From Paenisporosarcina sp049671445 (GTDB lineage Bacteria; Bacillota; Bacilli; Bacillales_A; Planococcaceae): a DNA stretch of 64,000 nucleotides. The position numbers and the translations under genes are program-made. Below the pieces are notes generated by a model, which worked only from the letters and a program-made list of their open reading frames with translations, was not told the DNA's origin and did no database searches. Location of the stretch: positions 32,180 through 96,179 of the forward strand of contig NZ_JBATUX010000023.1 of assembly GCF_049671445.1 (NCBI RefSeq), read 5' to 3'. Below are positions 7,687 through 16,402 of the stretch, piece by piece. Each line of letters begins with the position of its first letter. Within the stretch, counting starts at the first letter, position 1.

Positions 7687-8480
7687 TGAAAACAATTGTC
7701 ACCACAGCTGGGAGACCAACTGATTTTACAAAGCAATTAGCGAAGACCGCGGCGGTTCAATTGGACTTACCTTATATCGACCGCCAAAAGAGAACAGTCA
7801 TACAATTACAACAACATTATCAAAGTGATGTTTTAGTGGCTTCAAAAAGTCGCTGGGAGTATTATGGGCAAAACTCTACAGAACCTTTCTTTTTCCACCC
7901 AAGTTCAGCGATGTTTCGTTTAAAGAGGGTGGAGAGAGGGGAACGAGACCCCTTACTTGAAGTTTGTCAATTGCAAAGAGGAGATTCGTTTTTAGATTGT
8001 ACGTTAGGGTATGCCTCTGATAGCTTAGTTGCTGCCTTTGCAGTCGGCGAATCAGGTAATATAACTGGATGTGACGCCAATCCTATCTTGGCTTTTATAT
8101 TGAAAGAAGCATTTCATAATGGCAGAACGGATTATGTGGATTTTCAAACATACATGAACCGAATTCAAGTCATTTCAAATAATGCTGTTTCTTATTTAAC
8201 TACATTAGCTGATGAATCAGTAGATGTGATTTACATGGACCCAATGTTTGAGACGTCAATCTCAGAGTCTGTCAATATTAGTCCGTTACGCTCTTTAGGA
8301 GTTCAAGATACTTTAACTGATGAATGGGTGAATGAGGCAAAGCGTGTAGCAAAAAAACGTGTCGTATTAAAAGCACATTTTAAATCACCTTGGTTTGAAC
8401 AATTTAACTTTGAACAAATTGTTCGTCCCAACACTAAATTTCATTATGGCTTCATAGAAAAAGCTGCTCTCCATAATTGA
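7686..8480 (+). CDS. ypiP: Class I SAM-dependent methyltransferase, YpiP family
   Basis: A 264-residue protein with an SAM-binding motif DCTLGYASDS (near residue 99) and a catalytic-like MDPMF (near 184), resembling the DPPY motif of nucleic-acid methyltransferases. It recalls the RsmJ/YhiQ family that methylates 16S rRNA, but the substrate of the Firmicute branch is not established. It is translationally coupled to the bacilliredoxin gene, and the yphP/ypiP neighbourhood is shared with B. subtilis. Its stop codon lies within a terminator hairpin. Confidence 0.8.
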   Translation: MKTIVTTAGRPTDFTKQLAKTAAVQLDLPYIDRQKRTVIQLQQHYQSDVLVASKSRWEYYGQNSTEPFFFHPSSAMFRLKRVERGERDPLLEVCQLQRGDSFLDCTLGYASDSLVAAFAVGESGNITGCDANPILAFILKEAFHNGRTDYVDFQTYMNRIQVISNNAVSYLTTLADESVDVIYMDPMFETSISESVNISPLRSLGVQDTLTDEWVNEAKRVAKKRVVLKAHFKSPWFEQFNFEQIVRPNTKFHYGFIEKAALHN

Positions 8481-8496
8481 TGGAGGCAGCTTTTTT
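8460..8496 (+). terminator. Terminator after ypiP
   Basis: AAAGCTGC-CTCCAT pairs with ATGGAGGCAGCTTT, followed by T residues; the stem overlaps the ypiP stop. Confidence 0.88.
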
Positions 8497-8499
8497 CAT

Positions 8500-8577
8500 T
8501 TAGTCTGTAAAGCATAAAGAAGTAATATAACCTAGTAATAATAATAAACCAATTCCTATAAGTGTATGCATGTCCAT
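8500..8577 (-). CDS. 25-residue single-span membrane peptide
   Basis: This short frame on the minus strand starts MDMHTLIGIGLLLLLGYITS and ends CFTD. It has a perfect AGGAGG (8585-8590) seven bases before its ATG, and almost the whole length is one hydrophobic helix. A weak promoter-like TTTCAT-17-TACAAT (8623-8651) lies upstream. No family is recognised. The strong ribosome binding site and clear membrane character favour a real small protein, sitting head-to-head with ypjP and convergent with ypiP. Function unknown. Confidence 0.6.
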   Translation of the reverse strand: MDMHTLIGIGLLLLLGYITSLCFTD

Positions 8578-8722
8578 TATAATTCCTCCTACCTAAAAAA
8601 ACGAAGCTGTTTCTACCTTTTTATTGTACAATGAATGGAACGAAGATGAAACCTTTTCGTGTTTGAATTCGTAATAGATAATTAAGTTGTTAAAAAATGT
8701 TCAAACTTGTAGGTGAGAGATA

Positions 8723-9301
8723 ATGAAAAATTGGATTCAGAAGACACTTGTCGTTGCGGTCGCCCTTTTAACATTCGGTATTATTTCTCCCAACCATACT
8801 ATTTGGGAAAACTTACTAGATGACAAGGCGAACCAGAAAACGATTTCTTCACAAAATACGCAACATACATACTCAGTTGAGTGGGTTGATGATCGACCCT
8901 CGACGTTTATTGAAGATGCCATTGAAATAGCCAAAGAACAGTCTTTACTAAAATTCGGATCACGAATTGGTCCTGTTATTACAGATGAGTTTGATGAAAT
9001 CATCTTCCCCAAAATTCAAGAAGCTATTCAACTATCATTAATTGATATGGACAACGAATCTCTTAAATCATTAGCAATAAGTGAGAATCCTTCAGGTGAT
9101 CACAGTGAAAAGATTTTTCATATTTATGATACTGTCACTGGATCTGACATCATTCGATTCCATGTAAGAACGGATCGAAAACCGCAAGATGGCTATTTCT
9201 TTAATTTTCATTACCACACAGCTTCAGACAAATTTGCTAAGCACTTTACTTTAGGTGATATTTATTGGTCAAAAAATATGCCACCAAAGTGGCTTTCATA
9301 A
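8723..9301 (+). CDS. ypjP: YpjP-like protein
   Basis: A 192-residue protein with an N-terminal hydrophobic stretch (about residues 7-22) that could be a signal anchor, and a predicted extracytoplasmic domain ending in HTLGDIYWSKNMPPKW-like sequence. It matches the YpjP family of unknown function by its position between ypiP and the thymidylate synthase gene, as in B. subtilis, and by its C-terminal motif. AGGTGAGA precedes the ATG. A terminator hairpin follows. Confidence 0.75.
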   Translation: MKNWIQKTLVVAVALLTFGIISPNHTIWENLLDDKANQKTISSQNTQHTYSVEWVDDRPSTFIEDAIEIAKEQSLLKFGSRIGPVITDEFDEIIFPKIQEAIQLSLIDMDNESLKSLAISENPSGDHSEKIFHIYDTVTGSDIIRFHVRTDRKPQDGYFFNFHYHTASDKFAKHFTLGDIYWSKNMPPKWLS

Positions 9302-9303
9302 CA

Positions 9304-9348
9304 CACAAAAAACCTTTTTCAAGTATACTTGAAGAAGGTTTTTTTGTG
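9304..9348 (+). terminator. Terminator after ypjP
   Basis: CACAAAAAACCTT pairs with AAGGTTTTTTTGTG around an inner TTCAAGTATACTTGAA palindrome. Confidence 0.85.
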
Positions 9349-9372
9349 TTTATTAATTGGGGGTTTTTCAAT

Positions 9373-10317
9373 ATGGAACAATATTTACAATTATGCCAAA
9401 CGATTTTAGCTGATGGAACAGTGAAAAATGACCGAACAGGAACTGGAACGAAAAGTATTTTTGGCTATCAAATGCGATTTGATTTAAGTAAAGGATTTCC
9501 ATTAGTGACCACTAAAAGTACAGCTATGCGCCTGATAACATCTGAATTATTATGGTTTATCAAAGGAGATACGAATGTTAAAACGTTAATCTCAGAAAGG
9601 AATCATATATGGGATGAATGGGCTTTTGAGAAATGGGTAAAAAGTGAAGTTTATGAAGGTCCTGATATGACGGATTTTGGACGACGTGCTGCACAAGATG
9701 AACACTTTCAACAAATTGTTGATCAACAAATGGCTATTTTTAGAGAAAAAATACTATCAGATGGAAATTTTGCTGAAGAGTACGGCGATTTAGGACCTGT
9801 ATATGGTCGACAATGGCGGTCTTGGCCATCAAAGGATGGACAATCGATTGATCAATTGAAGAACGTTATTGAGTCCATAAAACATAATCCGGATTCTAGA
9901 AGACATATTGTAACCGCTTGGAACCCTTCTGAAGTGGATGATATGGCTCTTCCACCATGTCATACATTTTTTCAATTCTATGTAGCTAACGGGAAATTAT
10001 CTTGTCAATTGTATCAACGCAGTGCAGATGTTTTTCTAGGTGTTCCTTTTAATATCGCGTCATACGCTTTATTAACGCACTTGATTGCAAAAGAATGCAA
10101 TTTAGATGTGGGAGATTTTGTTCATACTTTAGGAGATGCACATATTTATTCGAACCATATGGACCAAGTCAATGAGCAACTTTCACGTCAACCACGTGAA
10201 CTACCAACATTGACCATTTCAAATGATAAAAAGTCTATTTTTGATTTAGAAACAAGCGACATTTCTGTTGAAGGTTATAATCCACATCCAAGAATTAAAG
10301 CACCAATTGCCGTATAG
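9373..10317 (+). CDS. thyA: Thymidylate synthase
   Basis: A 314-residue enzyme that converts dUMP to dTMP using methylenetetrahydrofolate. The nucleophilic cysteine is at residue 196 in LPPCHTFFQF; RRHIVTAWNP, QRSADVFLGVPFNIASY and the C-terminal IKAPIAV are invariant family elements. An insertion of about 50 residues after NHIWDEWAF makes it the longer form found in staphylococci rather than the 264-residue ThyB. The ATG at 9373 is preceded by a GGGGG tract and excludes a longer frame that would read through the upstream terminator. dfrA follows 15 bases later, linking dTMP formation with folate recycling. Confidence 0.95.
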   Translation: MEQYLQLCQTILADGTVKNDRTGTGTKSIFGYQMRFDLSKGFPLVTTKSTAMRLITSELLWFIKGDTNVKTLISERNHIWDEWAFEKWVKSEVYEGPDMTDFGRRAAQDEHFQQIVDQQMAIFREKILSDGNFAEEYGDLGPVYGRQWRSWPSKDGQSIDQLKNVIESIKHNPDSRRHIVTAWNPSEVDDMALPPCHTFFQFYVANGKLSCQLYQRSADVFLGVPFNIASYALLTHLIAKECNLDVGDFVHTLGDAHIYSNHMDQVNEQLSRQPRELPTLTISNDKKSIFDLETSDISVEGYNPHPRIKAPIAV

Positions 10318-10332
10318 AAAGTAGGGGAAATA

Positions 10333-10824
10333 ATGATTTCATTAATAGTAGTCCATGATCTTAATCGTGTGATAGGTCAGGACAATAAAATGCCTTGGCA
10401 TATTCCCAACGAACTAGCTTACTTTAAAGAAAAAACAATGGGGAAAGCCATTGTTATGGGACGCAGTACCTATGAATCCATTGGGCGTCCTTTGCCGGGT
10501 CGCTTAAATATCGTGATTACACGAAATAACTCATATGATGCTGAAGGAGTGACAGTTGTTCACTCGATTGAAGAAGCAATCGATGTTGCTAATAACCATC
10601 ATGAAGAAGTCATGATTATTGGTGGAGAGCAAATCTTCAATGAAGTTTTACCTTATGCGGATCTTTTGTATATCACGCTTATTGAACATGATTTTGAAGG
10701 CGATACGTTCTTTCCATCCTATGAACAAGACTGGGAAGTCATTTCGACTTCAGAACAACATTCTACTGATAGTGGGCTAAAGTACACGTATATGTTGTAT
10801 AAGAGAAAGGTTCAAGTTAAATAA
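10333..10824 (+). CDS. dfrA: Dihydrofolate reductase
   Basis: A 163-residue enzyme reducing dihydrofolate to tetrahydrofolate with NADPH, needed because thymidylate synthase consumes reduced folate. Family motifs are MISLIVVHDLNRVIGQDNKMPWH (residues 1-23, in two pieces: IGQDN and MPWH), the MGRSTYESIGRPLPGR NADPH loop and IIGGEQIF. The acidic catalytic residue is the glutamate in PNELAYFK. It lies directly downstream of thyA, the usual Firmicute pairing, and just before a plsC-like gene. Residue F/Y positions linked to trimethoprim response were not judged. Confidence 0.95.
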   Translation: MISLIVVHDLNRVIGQDNKMPWHIPNELAYFKEKTMGKAIVMGRSTYESIGRPLPGRLNIVITRNNSYDAEGVTVVHSIEEAIDVANNHHEEVMIIGGEQIFNEVLPYADLLYITLIEHDFEGDTFFPSYEQDWEVISTSEQHSTDSGLKYTYMLYKRKVQVK

Positions 10825-10825
10825 C

Positions 10826-11575
10826 ATGTATAATTCATTGCGAACCTTTTCTTTTCTATTTGGATATTTACCGTTTTCACTAAAAGGCTTACGCGAGGTA
10901 CAAACGCTAAAGGGGAAAATTCCTATCAAAGATTACGACGAACTAGTACACCAGCAACCAAAGAGATGGGCTCAAGGCATTTTGAGACGAACCAAAAGTA
11001 CATTTAAAGTGGAAGGATTAGAGTTAATTCCAGAAGAGACTGTGCTGTTTGTCTCTAATCACGAAGGCAACTTTGACATTCCATCACTCATCGCACATAT
11101 TCCAAAACCTTTTGCGTTTATGTCTAAAGTTGAAGTGAAAAAACTTCCTATTATTATAGACTGGATGGTAGCGATGAATTGTGTCTTTATTGATCGAACT
11201 AACCGTAGAAGTTCAATGCGTTCAATAACGGACATGGTATCTACTTTAAAAGCGGGTCATTCAATGATTATTTTCCCTGAAGGAACAAGAAGTAAAGGGA
11301 CTGAGGTACAAGAATTCAAGTCTGGCTTTGTTAGAATTGCTAAAGAAGCAAAAATTCCGATTGTACCCATTGCTATTGCTGGAACTTCAGATATTTTGGA
11401 AAACAATCAAAATAAAATCAAACCAGCTCATGTTTTCATAACTGTTTTACCAACTATTTCTATTGATACAATTCAAGAACTTTCTTCAAGAGAATTAATC
11501 GCACATGTTCAACAGAAAATTGCTGTAGAAGTAAAACATTTGCAACAAACAAAAAACCAGATGCCACATTTATAG
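10826..11575 (+). CDS. 1-acyl-sn-glycerol-3-phosphate acyltransferase (PlsC-like)
   Basis: A 249-residue protein of the LPLAT family, which transfers a fatty acyl chain to lysophosphatidic acid to make phosphatidic acid at the membrane. The catalytic NHEGNFD (NHX4D) and the substrate-binding FPEGTRSKG are intact, with PIVPIAI downstream. The start is one base after the dfrA stop, so it is likely translated by coupling in a thyA-dfrA-plsC operon. The last codons lie inside the terminator hairpin. Whether it is the main PlsC or a paralogue cannot be told from this window. Confidence 0.88.
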   Translation: MYNSLRTFSFLFGYLPFSLKGLREVQTLKGKIPIKDYDELVHQQPKRWAQGILRRTKSTFKVEGLELIPEETVLFVSNHEGNFDIPSLIAHIPKPFAFMSKVEVKKLPIIIDWMVAMNCVFIDRTNRRSSMRSITDMVSTLKAGHSMIIFPEGTRSKGTEVQEFKSGFVRIAKEAKIPIVPIAIAGTSDILENNQNKIKPAHVFITVLPTISIDTIQELSSRELIAHVQQKIAVEVKHLQQTKNQMPHL

Positions 11576-11587
11576 CATCTGGTTTTT
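11552..11587 (+). terminator. Terminator after the plsC-like gene
   Basis: AAAAACCAGATGC pairs with GCATCTGGTTTTT; the left arm lies within the coding end. Confidence 0.88.
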
Positions 11588-11670
11588 GCGTTCGTTTGCT
11601 AAATGCTAATAGTTTACAGAACCAGTACATATTTTTATAATAAAGGTATGAGAAGAAGGGTGTGACAGGG

Positions 11671-12510
11671 ATGACCAAAATTCATATCGTAACCGATTCA
11701 ACCGCTGATTTATCAACAGAACAAATTGCACAATATTCTATCCATGTTGTGCCATTAACCATACAAATTGATGGGAAAACGCTAATAGATGGAGTAGATG
11801 TTCAAGCGGAGCCATTTTTAGAGATGATGAGAACTTCCAAAGAACTTCCTAAAAGTTCACAACCCGCTGTCGGTATTTTTCAAGAGCTTTATGATGAATT
11901 AGGCAAAAATGGCGATAAAATTCTGTCAATACATATGACAGGAGGAATGAGTGGTACAGTTAAGTCTGCTCAAGCTGCTGCAGAAATCACAAATTCTGAT
12001 GTAATAGTGATTGATTCACGTTTCATTTCATATGCTTTATCATTTCAAGTAATTGAAGCTGCACAAAAAGCCCAACAAGGGATGCTTATTGAAGACATCG
12101 TGAAACACTTGGATAAAGTTCGAGAAAACACGAAACTATTTGTTGTCGTTGATACGCTTGACAATCTAGTAAAAGGTGGACGAATCGGTAAAGGAAGAGC
12201 GTTAATAGGATCGTTACTCTCCATTAAACCAATTGCGTCACTTGAAGGTGGAGAATATACACCTGTCCATAAAGCCAGAAGTCACAAACAAGTGGTTCAA
12301 TATTTATTTAAACAATTTATCGAAGACGCTACAGGCAAAACTGTTAAATATGTGGGGTTGTCGCAAGCAAATGGCTATGCGATGTCAGATCCATTAAAAA
12401 AAATGATTGAACAATCAGGCTTTAATGATGTGACAGTCGCATTTACGACACCTGTGATTAGTACTCACACAGGAATTGGTGCAATAGGTTTTATGTACAT
12501 GGTTGAATAA
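11671..12510 (+). CDS. DegV family fatty-acid-binding protein
   Basis: A 279-residue DegV protein. Recognisable elements are the opening IVTDSTADLS, the SQPAVGIF segment, IHMTGGMSGT and VVDTLDNLVKGGRIG. DegV/FakB proteins bind a fatty acid and present it to the kinase FakA for phosphorylation and phospholipid synthesis; no fakA is in the window. A role in lipid metabolism agrees with the preceding acyltransferase gene, though a terminator separates them. The ATG at 11671 is preferred over GTG 11662 because GAAGAAGGGTG lies eight bases upstream of it. Confidence 0.88.
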   Translation: MTKIHIVTDSTADLSTEQIAQYSIHVVPLTIQIDGKTLIDGVDVQAEPFLEMMRTSKELPKSSQPAVGIFQELYDELGKNGDKILSIHMTGGMSGTVKSAQAAAEITNSDVIVIDSRFISYALSFQVIEAAQKAQQGMLIEDIVKHLDKVRENTKLFVVVDTLDNLVKGGRIGKGRALIGSLLSIKPIASLEGGEYTPVHKARSHKQVVQYLFKQFIEDATGKTVKYVGLSQANGYAMSDPLKKMIEQSGFNDVTVAFTTPVISTHTGIGAIGFMYMVE

Positions 12511-12522
12511 AGTATAAAAATG

Positions 12523-12546
12523 AGCAGGGAGAGATCCCTGCTTTTA
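12523..12546 (+). terminator. Short terminator after the degV gene
   Basis: AGCAGGGA and TCCCTGCT pair around GAGA, followed by only four T residues, so termination may be partial. Confidence 0.6.
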
Positions 12547-12568
12547 ATATGAGAAGGAGAGAAAAAAC

Positions 12569-13393
12569 ATGAAAAAACAGTTGATACTTGTCATCTTGGT
12601 GAGCATATTCATCTTGACAGGATGTCAATTTGATCAAACTAACCAAGCAAGCCAAATGGATTTAACTACAAGGCAGTCGCTTAAAATGGAAAGTTTCACG
12701 TTAAATAACATGTTTATTTCTGAAGAAAAGATACTGGTTGGTCTCGGAGATTCATTGACACAAGGTGTAGGAGACGAGCGAAAGATGGGTGGCTATTTAG
12801 GTCGTTTTGCTACTGAGATGGAGTCGTTCCAAGGTGTTAGTAAAATCGATTTGTGGAATGAAGCAAAACGAGGAAGACGAAGTGATCAACTATTAAAGCA
12901 AATTCAATCTGGCGAAATTAATGACTCTTTAAAAAAAGCTGATGTAATTGTTATGACAATAGGTGGCAATGATATTATGCGTATAGTTAAGCAAGATTTA
13001 TTTAAATTGCGAGTCGATGCTTTTCAAAATGAATTACTTTTATTTGCAAAACGCTATGGCGAAATTTTGATAGAAATTCGTAAGCTTAACCCTGATGCGC
13101 CACTAATTATATTAGGGTTATATAATCCTTTTTCAATTGTTACGGATGAGGCAAATGAATTCGACCAAATTTTAGCGAACTGGAATAATACAATTAATAA
13201 TGTGGCTTATAGTGATTTTAATTCCTGTTTTGTCCCGGTAAACGATTTATTTAATTCCAATTCTAAAATGGTATATCACACGGATTTTTTCCATCCAAAT
13301 AGTAAAGGCTATGAACAAATGACAGACCGTGTACTAGAATCCCTCAAATCATGCGGTTTAAAACAATTAACAAAAGGGGAAATGGATTTTTAA
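12569..13393 (+). CDS. ypmR: SGNH/GDSL-family lipase or esterase, lipoprotein (YpmR-like)
   Basis: A 274-residue exported lipoprotein: basic start, hydrophobic segment and lipobox ending ILTGC near residue 19. The hydrolase block I is GLGDSLTQG (nucleophile Ser), block III is GGNDI and block V is DFFHPN, giving the Ser-Asp-His set of SGNH hydrolases. Members cleave acyl or acetyl esters; the natural substrate is unknown. AGAAGGAGAG precedes the ATG. ypmS follows 15 bases downstream and msrA-msrB after that, the order seen around B. subtilis ypmR. Confidence 0.87.
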   Translation: MKKQLILVILVSIFILTGCQFDQTNQASQMDLTTRQSLKMESFTLNNMFISEEKILVGLGDSLTQGVGDERKMGGYLGRFATEMESFQGVSKIDLWNEAKRGRRSDQLLKQIQSGEINDSLKKADVIVMTIGGNDIMRIVKQDLFKLRVDAFQNELLLFAKRYGEILIEIRKLNPDAPLIILGLYNPFSIVTDEANEFDQILANWNNTINNVAYSDFNSCFVPVNDLFNSNSKMVYHTDFFHPNSKGYEQMTDRVLESLKSCGLKQLTKGEMDF

Positions 13394-13408
13394 GGAGTTG
13401 AATATTTT

Positions 13409-13981
13409 ATGAACCTATGGAAAGTTGCTTTCCTATTACTACTTGCACTATTAATTACTACAACGGTAATTTTTGTTTTTTGGATAAGTTCTCCTTCAGA
13501 AAAAACAATCATTCCTGAACCACAAGCAGCTTCCGAGGGGCATGTATTGACGGTTAAGACAACAAAAGAAGATTTTGAAGGTATCGCGAATTCTTACATA
13601 AGGGATGCAGTGAAAGGTCAACCTTTACCAGTTACATTAAGTGTAGAAAACCAAATCCTTTTATCAACTGAACTCACTATTTTTTCAATAAAGTTACCTG
13701 TCATTATGAAATTCGATCCGGTAGTCGAGCCTGATGGTAACTTGAAGTTGGTCCAAACAGGGGTTGAAGTCGGCAAATTAGAAATTCCGCCCGAAACCGT
13801 GTTAAAATTGTTGAAAGATTCTGTAGCCTTACCTGATTGGATGATTGTTCGTCCAGAGGAAGAGGATGTTTATATCGATTTATCTCGTATTCCTATGCAA
13901 TCGAATGTGGAAGTGCGAGCAAAAGAATTTAATTTAGAACAAGATGAAATCATTCTAGAAATACTCGTACCTAATAAGTAA
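13409..13981 (+). CDS. ypmS: YpmS-like membrane-anchored protein
   Basis: A 190-residue protein with one N-terminal transmembrane segment (about 6-28) and an extracytoplasmic domain. It belongs to the YpmS family (DUF2140), whose role is unknown; the pattern PVTLSVENQILLSTELTIF and the repeated amphipathic strands suggest a BPI/lipid-binding-like beta fold, which is inference. It sits between the SGNH lipoprotein gene and msrA with AAGGAG at good spacing, so the two envelope proteins are probably made together. Confidence 0.82.
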   Translation: MNLWKVAFLLLLALLITTTVIFVFWISSPSEKTIIPEPQAASEGHVLTVKTTKEDFEGIANSYIRDAVKGQPLPVTLSVENQILLSTELTIFSIKLPVIMKFDPVVEPDGNLKLVQTGVEVGKLEIPPETVLKLLKDSVALPDWMIVRPEEEDVYIDLSRIPMQSNVEVRAKEFNLEQDEIILEILVPNK

Positions 13982-13995
13982 AGGAGGTCGTCATA

Positions 13996-14520
13996 ATGGG
14001 CTTAGAAAAAGCAACGTTTGCAGGTGGTTGTTTTTGGTGCATGGTTAAACCTTTTGATTCCTATGATGGCATACATGCTGTGGTATCAGGATATACAGGT
14101 GGGGATTTAGAAAATCCTACTTACGAGCAAGTATGTACAAATGCAACTGGTCATAGAGAAGCAGTCCAAATAACGTTTGACCCTAGCGTATTCCCATACG
14201 AGCGACTTGTCGAATTGTTTTGGATGCAGATTGATCCAACCGATCCAGGAGGTCAATTCTACGATCGAGGTTCATCTTATGAATCAGCGATTTTTTACCA
14301 TAACGATAGTCAAAAAGGAATAGCTGAAGCATCCAAAATAGCATTGCAATCAAGCGGTAAGTTTTCAAAACCCATTGTCACTCCAATTTTAGAAGCAAAA
14401 CCGTTTTACCCAGCAGAACAGTATCATCAAGATTACTATAAAAAAAATCCAACACACTATAACCGATACCAAGTAGGCTCAGGAAGAGCTGGATTCAAAC
14501 AAAAAATGTGGGGTGAATAA
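13996..14520 (+). CDS. msrA: Peptide methionine-S-sulfoxide reductase MsrA (copy 1)
   Basis: A 174-residue cytoplasmic enzyme that repairs the S-epimer of methionine sulfoxide. The catalytic motif GCFWC is at residues 11-15, and the substrate pocket DPTDPGGQFYDRG and the YHQDYY motif are intact. AAGGAGG is ideally placed. msrB follows two bases after the stop, so both epimers are handled by one operon. A second msrA copy lies at 63074-63592 on the other strand. Confidence 0.95.
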   Translation: MGLEKATFAGGCFWCMVKPFDSYDGIHAVVSGYTGGDLENPTYEQVCTNATGHREAVQITFDPSVFPYERLVELFWMQIDPTDPGGQFYDRGSSYESAIFYHNDSQKGIAEASKIALQSSGKFSKPIVTPILEAKPFYPAEQYHQDYYKKNPTHYNRYQVGSGRAGFKQKMWGE

Positions 14521-14522
14521 CA

Positions 14523-14945
14523 TTGTCTAAAGAAGAGTTGAAAAATAAACTTACACCTATGCAATATCACGTAACACAAGAAAATGGCACAGAACCTCCT
14601 CATCGAAATGAATATGACCAACAGTTTAATGAAGGTATTTATGTAGATGTTGTTTCAGGAAAACCATTATTTAGCTCAAAAGATAAGTATGATGCTGGTT
14701 GTGGATGGCCGAGCTTTAGTAAGCCGATAGAGGGTCCAGAAGTAACAGAGCATGTAGATGAATCTCACGGCATGAAAAGAACGGAAGTTAGAAGTAAATC
14801 AGCGAACTCACACTTAGGACATGTCTTCCCAGATGGTCCTGGTCCAGACGGCTTGAGATATTGCATAAATTCAGCATCTTTAAAATTTATTCCAAAAGAA
14901 AAATTAGAAGAAGAAGGATATAGTGAATACGTATCCCAATTCTAA
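14523..14945 (+). CDS. msrB: Peptide methionine-R-sulfoxide reductase MsrB
   Basis: A 140-residue enzyme reducing the R-epimer of methionine sulfoxide. CGWPSF, RSKSANSHLGHVFPDGP and the catalytic cysteine in RYCINSASL are present. The two CxxC zinc sites of the zinc-binding MsrB class are absent, as in other Bacillus MsrB proteins. It starts with TTG at 14523, with GGGGTGA in the end of msrA as the ribosome binding site, implying coupled translation. A strong terminator follows at 14968-15008. Confidence 0.94.
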   Translation: MSKEELKNKLTPMQYHVTQENGTEPPHRNEYDQQFNEGIYVDVVSGKPLFSSKDKYDAGCGWPSFSKPIEGPEVTEHVDESHGMKRTEVRSKSANSHLGHVFPDGPGPDGLRYCINSASLKFIPKEKLEEEGYSEYVSQF

Positions 14946-14967
14946 TCAACAACATATTAACATTAGT

Positions 14968-15008
14968 AGCACAAACCAAGGCCATTGGTTTGTGCTTCAT
15001 TTTTTTTA
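14968..15008 (+). terminator. Terminator after msrB
   Basis: AGCACAAACCAA pairs with TTGGTTTGTGCT around GGCCA; a run of eight T residues begins four bases later. Confidence 0.85.
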
Positions 15009-15301
15009 TAGTAGAAGTGAAGGAAGGTCGAGCAGTTCCAGGGATCAAATGTGATTCCGTTGAAGTCGTCAACTTTCACCACAATCATTCCGCAAACTGC
15101 TTTCTACACCTGTTTTATTCTTTGGACTTATAAACTGTCCCTTCATATGATTTGCTATAAGAATGCTCTTGATAGTGAAAAATAATTGTAAATCCATGGT
15201 CAACAATAGTGTAGGTCATTAGAGCCTTTATCGTATGTTTTTACTTCGCACTCAAAATCCTGTATATATAGTAAACAACAATATTTATTTGGAGGAACAT
15301 T
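15009..15301. other. Intergenic stretch between msrB and yozE
   Basis: About 290 bases with no convincing gene. A minus-strand frame at 14887-15072 overlaps the msrB terminator and lacks a ribosome binding site. No clear promoter was identified for yozE, although TATATATAGT near 15262-15271 could be a -10 region. Confidence 0.4.
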
Positions 15302-15532
15302 ATGAATCACTCATTTTACAAATATGCACTAACATTTAGAGGAGGACCTGTTTCAGACAAAATGGCAATGTTTGCTGAAGCAATGTTTTATGATTTGTCG
15401 TTCCCAAAACAATCAAATGATTTTGAAGAGATTTCAAGTTATATAGAGGAACTAGCTCATTCAGATATGTCTGCAACTATTTTTGATGAAATGTGGTTAT
15501 TATTTGAAACCAATGTGGCTTTCCGACAGTAG
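15302..15532 (+). CDS. yozE: YozE family small protein (UPF0346)
   Basis: A 76-residue soluble, acidic, helical protein. The segments FYKYALTFRGGP, SFPKQSNDFEEISSYIE and ATIFDEMW match the YozE/UPF0346 family, whose fold resembles sterile alpha motif helical bundles; its function is unknown. TTGGAGGAA precedes the ATG. The spo0M homologue follows 30 bases later with its own strong ribosome binding site, so they may share a transcript. Confidence 0.83.
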   Translation: MNHSFYKYALTFRGGPVSDKMAMFAEAMFYDLSFPKQSNDFEEISSYIEELAHSDMSATIFDEMWLLFETNVAFRQ

Positions 15533-15562
15533 TATAGGTAGAACAATTAAAGGAGGAGTAAA

Positions 15563-16333
15563 ATGTCTTTTTTCAATAAAGTTTTAGCATCTGTTGGGGT
15601 TGGAAATGCAAAAGTTGATACCAAATTAAACGATTCAACTTTTAAGGTGGGGGAAATGATTTCAGGAATGACTGAGGTAATTGGTGGTAACACCTCTCAA
15701 TCGATTGAAGCCATTTACATCAAGGTTTATACTACCTATGAACGAGAAGCGAATGACAAAAAATACACGGATTCGATTGCGATTTATTCTCACAAAATTA
15801 CCGAACCATTTACGATTAATGAACAAGAGAAAAAAGCATTCCCTTTTTCTTTTAATCTCCCCTTAAATACGCCAGTAACGATGGGTAAAACACGTGTATG
15901 GCTTCAAACGGGTCTAGACATCAAAAATGCAGTTGACCCAGGAGATAAAGATATGATTGAAATTAGACCAAACGCATTTATTCAAGCCGGTTTGACGGCT
16001 GCCCAGAATTTAGGATTGAAATTGCGTAAAGTTGATTGCGAAGAAGCTCCTCGTGCATACAGAGGAATAACAAAATTTGTACAAGAATTTGAATTTGTTG
16101 CTTCAAGCGGACCATTTCGAGGGAAATTCGATGAAATTGAATTTACCTTCATTCCAAAAGGATTGGATCAAGTGGAATTACTGATTCAAGTTGATCGACG
16201 AGTTCGTGGGTTAGGAAGTTTATTTTCAGAGGCACTAAATATGGACGAATCGTATATTCGTTTAACCCTGTCAAGCGCTGACTTATCTACGCTTGAGACA
16301 AAACTACATCAAGAAATTGCGAGATATTCATAA
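15563..16333 (+). CDS. spo0M: Sporulation-control protein Spo0M family
   Basis: A 256-residue arrestin-like protein of the Spo0M family. The start MSFFNKVLASVGVGNAKVDT and the segment PLNTPVTMGKTRVWLQTGLDI are typical. Spo0M modulates the sporulation phosphorelay in B. subtilis and has links to cytoskeleton and cell division; it is cytoplasmic with two beta-sandwich domains. AAAGGAGGAG precedes the ATG. Its presence supports a spore-forming lifestyle, though spo0M homologues also occur in non-sporulating actinobacteria. Confidence 0.88.
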   Translation: MSFFNKVLASVGVGNAKVDTKLNDSTFKVGEMISGMTEVIGGNTSQSIEAIYIKVYTTYEREANDKKYTDSIAIYSHKITEPFTINEQEKKAFPFSFNLPLNTPVTMGKTRVWLQTGLDIKNAVDPGDKDMIEIRPNAFIQAGLTAAQNLGLKLRKVDCEEAPRAYRGITKFVQEFEFVASSGPFRGKFDEIEFTFIPKGLDQVELLIQVDRRVRGLGSLFSEALNMDESYIRLTLSSADLSTLETKLHQEIARYS

Positions 16334-16339
16334 CACCAT

Positions 16340-16368
16340 TTGCATCTGCTGTTAAAAAACAGTATGAT
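16340..16368 (+). promoter_or_regulatory. Predicted deoD promoter
   Basis: TTGCAT and TATGAT are 17 bases apart, 35 bases before the deoD start. Confidence 0.6.
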
Positions 16369-16402
16369 AGTACGGAAATGTTTATAAAGTGAGGGTATAA
16401 TA

